This document shows positions 48,340 to 60,724 of a stretch of DNA of 64,000 nt, in pieces. How positions within the stretch are numbered: the stretch's first letter is position 1; every line of letters starts with the position of its first letter. The DNA is from Acestrorhynchus altus (lineage: Eukaryota; Chordata; Actinopteri; Characiformes; Acestrorhynchidae): the NCBI GenBank assembly GCA_034509495.1, contig CM067508.1:25174152-25238151 (forward strand), written 5' to 3'. Below the pieces are notes generated by a model. It worked only from the letters and a program-made list of their open reading frames with translations. It ran no database searches and was not told where the DNA came from. The translations under genes were made by a program, and so were the position numbers.

Positions 48340-51300
48340 ATGATATTTGTTGCTTTGAAACATTCTCTGTTGAAATCATTTCATTTCTGCATGTGTCTTG
48401 CGCTTATAAAATGTGCATATACACTAGGTTCACATTATGTCTAGAACGCATTGTATGAATTCTGAAATGGTCTTTGAGTCACATATATAAGAACTCTTCT
48501 TCATCCCATGCTGTGGATTGACATGATAGTCACAAATTCCAATCTGGCTCTCCTGACATTCTGCATTTTCACATATCAGATATAAACCAAAGTTCATTAT
48601 CACATGTAATTGAGCCAAGAGAACACATATCATGGTTTAAACTGAGAACAATTGATTAAACAAGCAGTTCCAAACAACCCTTATGTCCATTTCAGGTGTT
48701 TGATTAGGAACCATCTTCATCATCCATTTGTAATTTGAAGCTATATTTTATACCCAGGACAAAGCCATTCCTACTGTTGATCAAACCCTGAAGCTTCTGA
48801 CGCTCACTCCATAAAATATTCATCTTTTATTAGCCCAGCAATTTTAATTCAGTTCAACATCCAAGATGATGAACGTGACATTTCGCAGTGGAGAGCTCCT
48901 GAGAGATCATATAACTTCCTTGCTCTAACTATCTGAGAGTGTTTGGGCTTTGTGAGGATGTTCCCTGTGGAGATGAAGACTCTAATAAAGTCTGCTGGAC
49001 ATCCTGGTCTTCTTGCTCCAGTCCCCAACCCCTCTCCCCAGGGTGTTAGATGATCCAGCTGCAGCACATTGCAGACAGAGGACACAGGACCTTTACGTGG
49101 GCTTCGAATCCTCCACTCATTTCCTCTCTTCATGCACCCCTCATGCACCCCTCCTGTTGGATCTGCTGCAGTGTCCAGTGGTTCACCTTTGCGTTGGAGT
49201 GAAACATTGATGGAGAAGAGAGGAAGAGGAGGTCACTAAGATGGTCCAGTAAAAAAGGAGTGAAACCACATATGTGAAAGTATTGTCCAACTGGTCATTT
49301 TCCATTCCACTGCTTGAAAATGCACGAACATGTGGGTAGTGATTTATCAGACAGTAAATGAAACCTGTCTTTTGAGCTATGAAGCCTATATGCATGCTTA
49401 AAACTGTGTTTGCAAAAGTTTGCAGTTAAATGATAAAACCATTATCACATATCCCTTTTGAGTCCTTTCTTCACTTTTACATTCCCTCAGAGGTTCTCCG
49501 GTACTGCTGCCCCTTGGCTAGGTTTATGTTCTTCTCCATTAGCTCCATAGATCTAAGCCCCAACTCTTCTGACTCTTTTTAAAGCAGCTGCCAGAGTCTG
49601 ACCTTTACTCTAAGTGACCACTGAAAACAGTGTGGCTGGCTGCGAGGCTGCAGTCCAAAGCCATTACTTGTGTTACGATCCCATCTCCTGCTGGGCTCCT
49701 TGATGCAGGACCAACGCCAGCCATTCTGACCTGAGAGGAAATCCCTCTTTTAACAGTCGCTCAGAGCATCGGCACATGGCTAACACAGTAAGCCACACCC
49801 CCCAAAAAGGCCATCTGGCACATAGATGTTATGATCTTTAATGATATCTTGATGTCCACAGCCCAAGAGAAGATGAAAAAAAAATCAACAATCTATGAAA
49901 CGTCTTAAACATATTTATACTTTATTTAAATCATAGCCCATTGCTTTGATTAATAGTGCTTAAATAGGTAGTGATTATTTCTACTGTTTGTTTTGGTTGC
50001 ATGAAAGTTTGCACTGGATCAGTTCAAATGACATCAATCCAGGCAGCATTCCCTGAACCCATGACCTTCTCATTCTCCACCTAGGGTCAGCAGACTGGAA
50101 CAGTGTTCAGAAACATGTGCAGTGAAAAAATGGGGTTTATCTGTTCCATCAGGCCTTGAACAGTTCCGAGAACTATCCTGAATTCTAAATAAGTAAAGGA
50201 ACATAAAGCTCAGGAGATAAGACCAAGGTCTTTGTATGTACCATGTATACTTTTAAAGATCAAAGAATATTCCCCCACAGAATGACCTTGTTTCTTTTAC
50301 TGGCAGTCTAGTTTATTTATGCCATCGGATTTGACATGGTCTGAAGTTACTGAAGTTGGGACTGCACAGTGTAACTTGTTGGATTCAGCCCATTTGTAGA
50401 GAACCCCAGGAACCAAAGTAGATTCCAGGACAGCTGATATGTTCTTACACTACTGGTCAATATTTTCTACAGCATTTTTACATTTTGCATTGATGATAGT
50501 ACAACAAAAGTCAAACTAGACCCAGGTTCCTTGAAAGATAAACTGGACTGGATTTCTTGTTAAAATATTTCAATTTTATATTTGTTTTGATGTGATAACA
50601 ATATTTGTTTGATGATGAAAAATTTGTTTTTCACGCATGACGGATGTGCCTGAATCAGAATAAGTTCAAATCAAAAAAAATGTTTTTACAATGATGTTGC
50701 CACAAGGATTAGGAAGCAATCTGTATCAAAAATCTCCAAAATGTAATACATTACAGCTTGTCGATCTCCTGCTGCTTGATTTCTCTTCTCTGAAAGCTTG
50801 TTTTCTTTCCAAGACCTTGAGGAAGACCTTGACTCTCAGGGACAGATGGACTTTGACATGCCAACTTCGTTGTAGGAGGCTGATCACCTTCATCTCTTTA
50901 TCTGGTGAGCATCTAGACTGCTGGCATACACAGTCCCACAATTCTGCCCTCACAGAGAAAACCCAAGAAAGGTTTTGTACCTGTGTGTTTTGAAATACAT
51001 GTTACACTGACTGTTTTCACAGCTGTTCAATTGGTGCAAATGCTCAAGGCCAGAATGAGAGGTGTATTTCAAACAAGAGTGTGTTTCAAACAGCCTGTGA
51101 AACTGACATGCAATAGGAATAAAGTACAGAGAGAAATGACTGAAATAGAATACAAGTACTGAGAAAGCACGATTAGAATATAGTATAGAAGCACTTGCAT
51201 TGTGTTATATTTTGGAACATTTTTCTATTTCCATTTATAAATATTTAGCCACAAAATAAAAATAAAATATCTGATATTTAGAAGAAGCTTATTTGCAAAA

Positions 51301-51650
51301 CACTGAAGTATCTGCTGAAGTATGAGTAGACTGATAAATCACTGTGCTGTTATTTATCTCAGTTTTACTGAGGTCTACTAAAGTAGTCTGATATATATCC
51401 TTGTGCTGATCACTTATAGAAACCAGAGTAAACTTATAAATCACTGTTTCTCTCAAATTATGTATCTCGGTGTTCCTGAACTCACTGGCTTACTATTAGT
51501 ATGCCACATCATGCCACATAGGTAGGTTGTGTCTGTTTTTTAGTCAAGAAAAATGATAAAGGCATTTCTAAGACTCTAAGACTCCACCAAACTGCAATAA
51601 GAGCAGTTGTCATTTCACAAATTTGCCAAGAAACCCCTAGGTTAAGTTCT
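48340..51650. other. Intergenic, no gene recognised
   Basis: Frames at 48,849-49,148 and 50,691-50,993 are below or near 100 codons with no identifiable domain. A pyrimidine-rich CTCTCCCCAG at 49,034 looks acceptor-like, but no donor or family match follows. Confidence 0.35.
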
Positions 51651-51654
51651 GGAT

Positions 51655-52170
51655 CAATGTGTTAAGAACAGATGAATCTAAATTGCAGGTTTTTGACTGA
51701 ACAGGCTCTGTTAGTGTCAACTGTGGAACATGGATGTGGTAGTTTGAGGATGTTCTACTACATCAAGACCCAGATGGATTATGAATTCTGCTCTGTATCA
51801 GAGAATTCTTCCAAAGAACATCAAGAATCTGTTCGTGAACTGCAGCTGAAATGCATTTGGGTCACATGACAAGACAACGGTCTTCATATATAGTGCATAA
51901 GCAAACCAAAAATTTGGATAAGACTTAGTCACAATCCTAATGTAAATCCCAAGGAAATGTTGTGGCACACAAGTTCTGATCCTGCTCCTACAAATATCAC
52001 TGAGCTGAAACAGTACTGCAATGAAGAGTGGGCCAAAAATCTGCATTGTCGGAGACTAATTAACAACTACAGAAACTTTTTTTCACAGTTACAGCTGCTA
52101 AGGGGGTGTAACCAGCCATGGAAATGAATGGGGGAATAATTTTCTGGCAGGGAGACTGGATATTGAATAT
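51655..52170 (+). mobile_element. Degenerate Tc1 transposase remnant
   Basis: From about 51,900 one frame gives NPNVNPKEMLWH and then NITELKQYCNEEWAKNL and LINNYRNFFSQLQLL, the C-terminal end of a Tc1 transposase (NPIE-LW... then ELK--C-EEWAK). Earlier text keeps VEHGCGSLRMF, equivalent to the VKHGGGS block. Stops and shifts interrupt it and no terminal repeats were found. Confidence 0.75.
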
Positions 52171-52174
52171 CTTT

Positions 52175-54430
52175 TCTTAATATATGGCCTACATTAAGTG
52201 CCTATCACATTGTTGTTTCCCCCATGGAATGGCCATTTAGTGTTTTTAGCAAATTCAAAGAGCACTGTGTAACTAAATGAAGTTTTAAAGATATGGTGGC
52301 AGGTATGAAATCACTACCATCCCTTGAGAAGCAAGTATATGACATTGCACTGTATTCATTATCTGTTGCTCAAAACTATGAATATAATGAATAAATGCTT
52401 GACCCAGATTGTTTACCCAAAAAGGTATCTTTCTCTTCTGTCAAATTGATTGATGGTTCAGTGTGTAGATTACTTCCTTGATTTTAGGGAAAATGTAATA
52501 GATTGCACATAATCAAATGAGGCTATAATCAGCATAGTGATTTGTTGAATATTCTCCAAAGACAACAAAGCAAAGCAATTACAGTTACGAGTCCTGGAGC
52601 CCCACATTCCAGTACTGTACAATCATATTTCATTTGGATTGACACATTTTTCAATGCTTGTCAGGGAGAAACTTGGAGAGTTGAACCTGACTGCAGTCTT
52701 CTGAAGGTTTTCTGACTTATCAAATGATTTTGACCACCAAAACTTGCAGGTGCGATCAGTAGACAATGCAGCATTGTAGAGAGACTAAAAGTGTGGAAAG
52801 TGTTCCTTTATGGTTGCGTCATAGTTCTTCTGTTCAAGAGTCATGAAAGCGAGTCTATGTATGTTCTCCATTGTCTCTTGTGGTGGACTGAGGGCTAGAT
52901 GACCTTAGCAGGGTGACCAAACATTAAGGATTTTAATACTGCCTCAAAAGAGTCAAGCAATGCCAAGGCTTAGGCCTTTAAGGATAAAGGATTATGCCTA
53001 TGGTCAAAGCACTCACATAAGATGCTTGTATTGCTGTTAACCACTTCAAATGACAACTGCTCTGTGGTCATGCAGTAAACTGTGGCATTGACTTTGAGGG
53101 AAAGCAACTAAATGCGAGTTATTGTTGGATATAAAGAACACCAACAAAAGAAGAAGAAAAAAGAAGAAAAAAAATGAGTGCAATGGTAACTTTATATCAT
53201 AATAACAAAGCCATCATTGCGTAAGAGCATATTTTTGCAGCTTTGACAGTAAAGTTGTGTGTCTGTTTTTGTGTTTCTCTTTCAGTGTGAAGCACATTAC
53301 TGTATGTGATGTTAGAGTGACTACAGCAGGCAAGTTCAAAAACAAAAAAATCACTGGCACTGTGAGTCAAGATGAGTGGGCTTATTCACTCTTGACCTAC
53401 TTGTATTCCCATCAACATGTTAGTGTCAATTTCGGTTTATAGCTGATATAGGTCAAAGTGTGGTCTGCTCTGCTGACTCAGTAGGAAAGAAGGGAAATAA
53501 ATCACGAAAGCCACATCTTCTAGTGCTGCCCACCCAGTGGGGAAAGGGGGTTGGGGGTGGAGAGCACAGTGCACCAGCACAGCTCATATATGAGACATAC
53601 TCATGCCATGACCCTCCTCTGCCAAATGATTTCTGTTCCCCTGAGATGGAAAGACAAGGTTTGGGTTGGCTGTGCTGCTGCTTGGCTTCTCAGGCTGAGC
53701 TTTTAACCTTCACAAGTGAATTCAATTCTTTTTGTGACCCGTATATTTCATTACTACACTAAAGGTTTCAGAAATGGAAATGTAATCTCTTTCAAACTAA
53801 TTTCATACAATAAAAAGATGCACATGGTGAAATTATGTCTTTAAAAGCATGTATTTCTGCCCAAATGTGTCCAAATGGTAGCCAATGAAATTAGATCTAC
53901 GATAATTTATACCCTGCTCACTTTTCATAGTGAAAGTCTTTTAAGTGAAAACACACATCACATCCATTTTATACCTTAAATAGTTAAACAGGCCAACTTA
54001 AATTGCTGAATTAACTAATTAGTTTTTTTAGTTAAATCAAGTTCAGTTATAAGGTTTCATAAACATTAGTAAATGAGCTGACACTGAAACTGATTAAATA
54101 TATTATAACATGTTTAGACTGTGTCCCTCCAACTCAATTTGCTTACTGTTTATTTCTATCTATAGGGCTGTGATGTTGACAGGATGTTGGCAGGCAGTGT
54201 GTCATTTGTGCCATTGAAAAACTGAAAAATGTACATTGTAGTATGTATACTCGGAACTTTGAAACTATTTGGTCATTTTTGCAGCTGACCACTGGTCAGG
54301 TGCTCTGTTATCTTGTACTAAATGAAAAACTGACAAAATGTAGCTAAGTGATAATGTATGAAAAAATCTTTTGGAGTTTTGGATCTTACTGAAAAAGGAC
54401 CACTGGGCTGAAACATTTCAACTCAATTCC
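52175..54430. other. Intergenic, no gene recognised
   Basis: A TTTCTCTTTCAG at 53,274-53,285 precedes a 50-codon frame, but no homology or second exon supports it. Confidence 0.35.
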
Positions 54431-54434
54431 CTGC

Positions 54435-54690
54435 AGTTAATGGTTAAGGTTATGTTTAGGTATGTTTAGGTTAAGAGTATGTTTAGATTTAGATTAAAGT
54501 GTAGATTAAAATCAAGATTAGATTGATGTTTAGATTAAGGTGAAGGTTAAGGTTATTTTAAGGTAAGGTTATGATTAGGTTTAAGTGTTGGTGTAGAGAT
54601 CAAGGTGTAGATTGTGATTTAAGATTTGGTGTAAATTAATGTGTTTTTTTAAGGTTAGGTTAAAATGTTGGTGTAGATTTAGGTAATCAG
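54435..54690 (+). repeat. Degenerate GGTTAG/GGTTTAG array
   Basis: About 250 bp of irregular GTTAAGG, GTTTAGG and GTTTAGATT units. It is followed by GACATGTTTGTAGTTC and TAAAGGTCATGTTTCC, which resembles the flank of the array at 7.72-7.80 kb. Confidence 0.7.
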
Positions 54691-54694
54691 ATTA

Positions 54695-55525
54695 CATTTG
54701 CCACTCCAAAAGGACATGTTTGTAGTTCTTTCTTCATTGCTAAAGGTCATGTTTCCACTGAACGTAGCAAAGAGTCGATTTACAAATTGAAAAATACAAC
54801 CTATGTTCTAACCTGCACATGGGTATGAGAAGTGCACATGATTTACCAATCAATTAGGCAGTAAATGCGTGTATGCCACTCTTTTACTGATGTTTTTGAG
54901 GCTCACCTCAATATGTATTGTTGATCAAACTTGCATGAGTGAAAATGTGAGTTTGGAGAATTTTTGATGGAACTAAGTTGATTCAAAAAAACAAAAAAAA
55001 CAAAACCATTCATTTAGGTTAAGTAATAGAAGCCGTTGCTCTGTAGCCAGCCACTCATCTGTGAGTGATATAGGGATCTACTACAGCTCTGACTCAGGCC
55101 AGTCACTCACCTTGTAAATCTGTGGATACCACTGACAACATTCAAACAGAGGTTTCCCCTCTGTCTCTGTATGCCAAGCATTTACTGTGTTTTCATTCCA
55201 GCACAGCTTAACATAACTATTTATTTGCATGTTAAAGGCTTGTGGGCATATTTAAAATATCCAGATCATTCCTTCAGCCAAGAATGAGATATCACTTTAC
55301 AGTGTATGAGTGCACGTGGGTCTTGCTATATGTCTGTTTGCATGAAGTACTGTGTGTCTATATGGGCCGTGTGTCGTGCGCTATAACATTTCACAGTATT
55401 AAGATGTGCATTTACTGTGTGTTCGTATACTAGGCACCAAAATATTGGACAAAATGTTTTGAGCCTCACAACTGTTTTGAGCCTCAAAAATGGAACTGAA
55501 CCCTTGCATTTTTTGAAAAGCATTG
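54695..55525. other. Intergenic, nothing recognised
   Basis: Chance frames only. Confidence 0.4.
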
Positions 55526-55529
55526 CAAA

Positions 55530-55565
55530 AATATAATAATAATAATAATAATAACAATAATACCC

Positions 55566-55596
<31 letters not shown>
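55530..55596. repeat. (ATA)n and (TTTA)n microsatellites
   Basis: An ATA/ATAA run at about 55,531-55,560 is followed by a TTTA tetranucleotide run at 55,566-55,596. Confidence 0.93.
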
Positions 55597-55597
<1 letters not shown>

Positions 55598-55639
55598 AAG
55601 CTTAAACTCTCCTTAATGACAGCTAAAATACATGTGTAC

Positions 55640-55800
55640 ATGTTTGTGGACAACACTACAATATTTATAAATGTTAAATATTCAGCTACTTTAAATTGCA
55701 TCCATTGCTGGAACAAATGTACAAATACACACGCACAGCTTGTTAGGTCAATGTAGAGAAGCACTGCTAACAGAATAGGACATTCTGGTATTGGTAAATG
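55640..55800 (+). repeat. Copy of the TTTGTGGACA repeat family
   Basis: ATGTTTGTGGACAACACTAC, TTCAGCTACTTTAAATTGCA and AGAATAGGACATTCTGG appear in family order. Confidence 0.65.
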
Positions 55801-56004
55801 TGAAGCCTTGTAGCTTTACTTGAAGATGCCACAAAATTCTTATATACATGACTAAAGTATACCCCAAGCATGTACATATATTGTGATTCACAAGGAGCTC
55901 CTATTTTTCCAAATTCACATAATCCACCCTGCCTGGAACATGAGGATACAGCAGCAGCAGAGCATGTTGCTTTTCTCTGTCCAAAGAGCTTTAAAAAGAC
56001 TTCT

Positions 56005-56310
56005 ACTATGGTTATGATTAGGCTAAAGGTAAGGGTTAATTAAACTTTAGGGTTAGGATAAGGGTTAGGTTAAATTTAGTCTTAGGGTAAGGGTCAGGTT
56101 AGGTTTGGGTTAAGTTAAGGTTGTGGTTAAAGTTAGGGTTAAGGTTAGGGTTATGGTTTGATTAGATTATGATTAAGGTTAGAGTTAGGAGAGGTTTTAC
56201 AGGTTATGGTTTAGGATAACTTCAGGTTATGGTTAGAGTAAGGGTTATGTTAAGTTTATGTTATGGTTAAGGTTAGGATTGGGGAAAGGGCTGGGTTAAA
56301 TTTAGATATA
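56005..56310 (+). repeat. Degenerate telomere-like GGTTAG array
   Basis: About 300 bp of GGTTAGGGTTA, GGTTAAGGTTA and GGTTATGGTTA units, the closest to TTAGGG in the window but heavily mixed. It is internal and not at a sequence end. Confidence 0.75.
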
Positions 56311-56314
56311 GCTG

Positions 56315-57160
56315 TAGGTTCCGGTAATAAAATTGCACTGATTGCTTTTTAATCGTTTGCTGAAGTTGTTTGAGTTGGGATTGCATCTGGGTTTTGTCTG
56401 CAAAATGTACACATTGTACAAACTCCGACATGTTCCTTTTGATATACGTACTAATTTCTCTTGAGACAAGGCTGATTTAGTTCTGCTTAAAACCTATGAC
56501 GTCTTTAATACTTCTGTCCGCATTTGTGTGGTGTTTCTTGTGAACTAACAGCTTTGCAGCATTTGAGTGCATATATGTGGTGTGTACGTATTCATGTTTT
56601 TTTAGTGCTGAGCCGTTGAGATTTGCAATCAGAGGAAATATTATGCAAGAAAATCACGAGAGTAGCATGTTATTAAATCCAGACGGTGCCATGGATTTAT
56701 GAGGATAACATCAAAATTTACACATTCTCACAACTGACATAAAGGCTTTTCCATTGTCAGCACAGTCATGTCGTGTCTGGAGATGATATTGCCTTAGCCA
56801 ATGACATAATGGAAGTCTTCCATGTACAGCAGAAACAAGAGCGCTTACCACAGCAAAGATCACTAGAGCTCTGTGGCCTTGCATATTATCAATGTGGTGG
56901 GCAACACATATTTGTGGATTAAAGACACATGATTACAGATTACAGAGCAAGAGTTTGACAGGATGTTCTTTTAGTGGTAAGAGAGATCTGAGACAGAGAT
57001 GTCTTATAATTGATGAAATGCTCTATCATCCTTCAGCTGCTGTATATTAGTATAATGAAATTCTATGCACATTTCCAACTGCCACATGGGGACAAGAATA
57101 ATGAGCTCATCTCTGATTTTACTGTAACATATAAATGTAGTATTGTGGAACTACTCACCA
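56315..57160. other. Intergenic, nothing recognised
   Basis: Chance frames only. Confidence 0.4.
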
Positions 57161-57164
57161 GAGT

Positions 57165-57430
57165 AAATACACAATGTCCAAAATGCTTGTGGACATCTCT
57201 TCTAATGAATGTATTCAGCTATATTAGGTTACACTCATTGCTGAAAGAGCCAGTAGAATAGGACTCTCTGCAACAGAGAACCATGAATGTACTGGCACCT
57301 TGCTGAATGCCAGGTATGGGCTAGAAATCCCCCCGAGCGTTGAGTTATGAGATGCAACTGTGTTCTGAACTCAGACTTTTTGGATGAGTTGGAGATGAGA
57401 TGGAGTGGTGCTCATCCTTAATTCACTAAT
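57165..57430 (+). repeat. Longest copy of the TTTGTGGACA repeat family
   Basis: TGCTTGTGGACATCTCTTCT, TAATGAATGTATTCAGC, AGAATAGGACTCTCTG, GGCACCTTGCTGAATGCC and TTTTGGATGAGTTGG follow in order, giving the fullest plus-oriented half of the family. Confidence 0.7.
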
Positions 57431-57831
57431 GTTCTTGTCACTGAATACAGTCAAATCCTCAGAGCAATGGTCCATAAAATGTGTGTCTAGCAGAAATCTT
57501 TCCCTGGTAAGTAGTGAAAGTTACTCCAAGCAGGATAACCTCTTTTGTTCATGGATGAGCAGCTGTCCCCCTAATTTTGTCCATATAGAGCAAGTCAAAA
57601 TAGGTCTCAGATATATAAAAGAAACAAAAAATCTTTAAACCCCAGGACCAGCGTCTAAATCAGTGAGCTCCAAACCTGCGTCTGGAGAGCTTTCTTTCTT
57701 TAAGGCTTTGGATCCAGCCCTAACCTACCTTCACCCTGAGCTAACATCAAACCTGGTGTAAAGTGGTCTGTTCTATGTTCTATGGTCTATGGTCAAAGTT
57801 CTATGTATTGGTGGAAAACAAAAGATGGAGA

Positions 57832-58595
57832 TACAGCGGGGCAAAAAGTATTTAGTCAGCCACTGATTGTGCAAGTTCTCCTATTTATAAAGATGAGAGA
57901 GGTCTGTAATTGTCATCATAGGAACACTTCAACTATGAGAGACAAAATGAGAAAGAAATCCAGGAAATGACATTGTAGGATTTTTAAAAAATTGATTTGA
58001 AATTTATGGTGGAAAATAAGTATTTGGCCAATAACAGAAGTTCATAACAGTACTTTGTAACATAACCTTTGTTGGCAAAAACAGAAGTCAAATGTTTCCT
58101 GTAAGTCTTCACCAGGTTTGCACACACTGTAGCTGGTATTCTGGTCCATTACTCCATGCAGATCTCTTGTAGAGCAGTGATGTTTTGGGGCTGTCGCTGG
58201 GCAACAAGGACTTTTAACTCCCTCCACAAATTTTCTATGGGGTTGAGGTCTGGAGACTCGCCACTCCAGGACCTTGAAATACTTTTTACAGAGCCACTCC
58301 TTCGTTGCTTGAGCGGTGTGTGTTTGGGATCATTGTCATGCTGGAAGATCCAGCCACGTTCCATCTTCAGTGCTGTGAGGTTTGAGTTTAGAATCTGACG
58401 ATACATAACCCCGTTCATTCTTCCCTTAACACAGATCAGTTGTCCTGTCCCCTTTGTACAAAAACAACCCCAAAGCATGATGTTTCCTCCCCCATGCTTC
58501 ACAGTAGATATGGTATTCTTGGGATGCAACTCGGCATACTTCCACTTGAGTTTTTACCAAAAAGTTATTTTTTGGTTACATCTGATGACATGATT
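57832..58595 (-). mobile_element. Truncated Tc1 element, C-terminal transposase and 3' end
   Basis: The left end, beside TA, reads CAGCGGGGCAAAAAGTATTT, a Tc1 terminus. The minus strand from 58,529 encodes NTISTVKHGGGNIMLWGCF, FQHDNDPKHT (with the second catalytic Asp), ESPDLNPIENLWRELK (with the catalytic Glu) and RQPQNITALQEICME, then a TAA replaces the expected EEWAK start. The N-terminal DNA-binding half and first catalytic Asp are absent and the element stops near 58,595. Inactive. Confidence 0.88.
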
Positions 58596-58599
58596 TTAA

Positions 58600-59261
58600 G
58601 AGCCTGGTGCAATTCTTATCTGAGTAAACTGATGTTGTTATGAAGAACAACTAGTATTAGAAACATCTGATATCGGTGACCTTAATGTACAAGCAATGCA
58701 ATGTACAAGTGAGCGAAGTCATAAGCACCAAAATAAAGGCTGTATAGGTGTATCGGTCATTTCTGCCACTTCATGTTGACCACCAGCATCTCAGAACAAA
58801 ACAAATGCTTCGTATTCAGCCATACCCTTCCCTTCAGACATGCCTCCCTCTTGAGAAAGCCAGAGAAAGCAGCAGTTAAATACAGATCAGCACAACAAAG
58901 CAGTTATATAAGAATGCAGTGCTTTCGTCAGTTTTTTATTTTTTATAGTGGCTATGAGTTTTCCTGTACTCTGTTTTGTGCATTTCCCATCCTCACCGAC
59001 TGCTGTGTTGATGTGGCTTTCCTGTTCCAACTCTGCTGAGCCCAGCTACTAACACTGCTCCTAACCTGCTCCAACTCTGCTGAGCTCACCTTCTGTCCAT
59101 TAGCATTGCAGCTAATATTTGTCACTTTTGCACTGTAGATGTATTAATATATTAATGTTTAAAATGAACATTGAAGACAATGAAATAAATGGCAATATGA
59201 TAAACAAATAAACACAACACAGTCATGCACATTGTTCCATTTACTTTGGCTGCTATTTATA

Positions 59262-59318
<57 letters not shown>

Positions 59319-60390
59319 AAACACAGGGTTAAAATCTCATACTTGGAAGATAGAAAATCCATTTTGAGATATTTAATTTTGGTTTATGTTGGCAGCTTTG
59401 GGAGTCAAGCGCTGATCATGAGATGTTCTGCAAATCCTCTGCAATTTTAGACTTTCATACCCTTCTTTCCCTCCTAACCAGCTCCACATGTTTTAATAAC
59501 AATTGCAAGTTGTTTCTCCATTCTCCATAAGGATCTGAGCAAAGCAGTCTGTTAAATCAGCAGAGAAACATCTTATTACTAAAATATATACTTTCTTTGT
59601 TGGCTATGCTTCGTTTCGTCTGCTTAATAAGGCTATGTGTAAGTGGAAAGAGTGATTGCGTGTTGGTAGAGAGTATTTTTGGTCTTTATGCATCTTTAAA
59701 CCTTAATATGGCCTTTTAGGCCCCCATTGGGATCTACTTCCATGCCAAGGGCATCTTCAGCTTACAACCATCTGCAGCCATAAACAAGAGATATGCATGG
59801 GCTAGAGTAGAGAATGTGTGTGGACGTCACCTTCAGGTGACATTTGCATGGCAGGAAGGCTTTCTAAATCCTGTTAAGTGATATTAGCTCAGTGGGCAAG
59901 AGGTGTGAAATGAAGCCTTGCTACATCTGCTCTAGCTGAGAAAGCTTCATTGTCCTTTTCACAACCTCTCTGTGTGTCCTATCCCAAACACTCTCTGCAC
60001 TTGCAGTGCCTTTAAGGCTGATCAGAGGTTACACTTTAAGGACAGAAAAGGTCCTGTCATCATTTGTTAAATATCCCTTAAAGTGTTTCTTGAGTTAAAA
60101 GTTCTAAATAATTTCTTTCTTCTACCTTTTTGGTCAACAATACATACTGAGTTGAGCCTCAAAAACATAAGTAAATGAGCTGCAACAGATTAAATAGTCT
60201 GTGTCTCCTCCACCTCAATTTGCAGACTTTGCAGTTTGATAGTGATAAGCTGAGCCATTGCGGGGATTTGAACTTTTGATCTCATCACACTTGATGAACA
60301 GCAGTTCACAGCAGTTCACCACTCGGGAGCTGTGAGTACGCTACATAAAAACACAATTCTGAGTAAGTTTACTTACTTGAACACAAATAC
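58600..60390. other. Intergenic, no gene recognised
   Basis: Contains only short frames and the GT microsatellite listed separately. A segment near 60,245-60,290 (GGGATTTGAACTTTTGATC) has a tRNA-like internal promoter look on the reverse strand. Confidence 0.35.
59265..59317. repeat. (GT)n microsatellite
   Basis: Uninterrupted GT tract. Confidence 0.97.
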
Positions 60391-60394
60391 TGTA

Positions 60395-60720
60395 TGGCTT
60401 CACATGGCTGAACTATCTAGCTGCTTGCTTGTCAAGAGGCAGGAGGTCATAAGTTTGAATCCCAACACTACGGCCCTTCACGTTCAGGATTCTAAACCCA
60501 CCCCGTTTGTCCTGTTTTGAGCTGGTGTTGCAACCTGCATGCATGTAGTCCTGTGTTGTGCAGCCATCTGCCAGTGGTGACTCATATCCACAGTCATGGA
60601 TGTTGGCTGACTCTGTGCAGTCAGGATAATCTGTCAGTTCTCCCTGTCCGTGGTTCATCATACCTTCTTCTATATCGTTGCTGCCAACAGTATGCAAAGC
60701 CACCAACCACTATGGAGCCC
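60395..60720 (+). repeat. Possible tRNA-derived SINE
   Basis: AGTTTGAATCCCAAC at about 60,453-60,467 resembles a Pol III box B, preceded at suitable distance by TGGCTGAACTATCTAGCTGC, which could be a worn box A region. The roughly 250 bases that follow lack long frames. No A-tail or target duplication was identified, so this is tentative. Confidence 0.35.
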
Positions 60721-60724
60721 AATA

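Noticed and set aside
56005..56310. True interstitial telomere from a chromosome fusion
   Set aside because: Units are too mixed and similar arrays occur at several sites in both orientations, which fits a dispersed repeat better.
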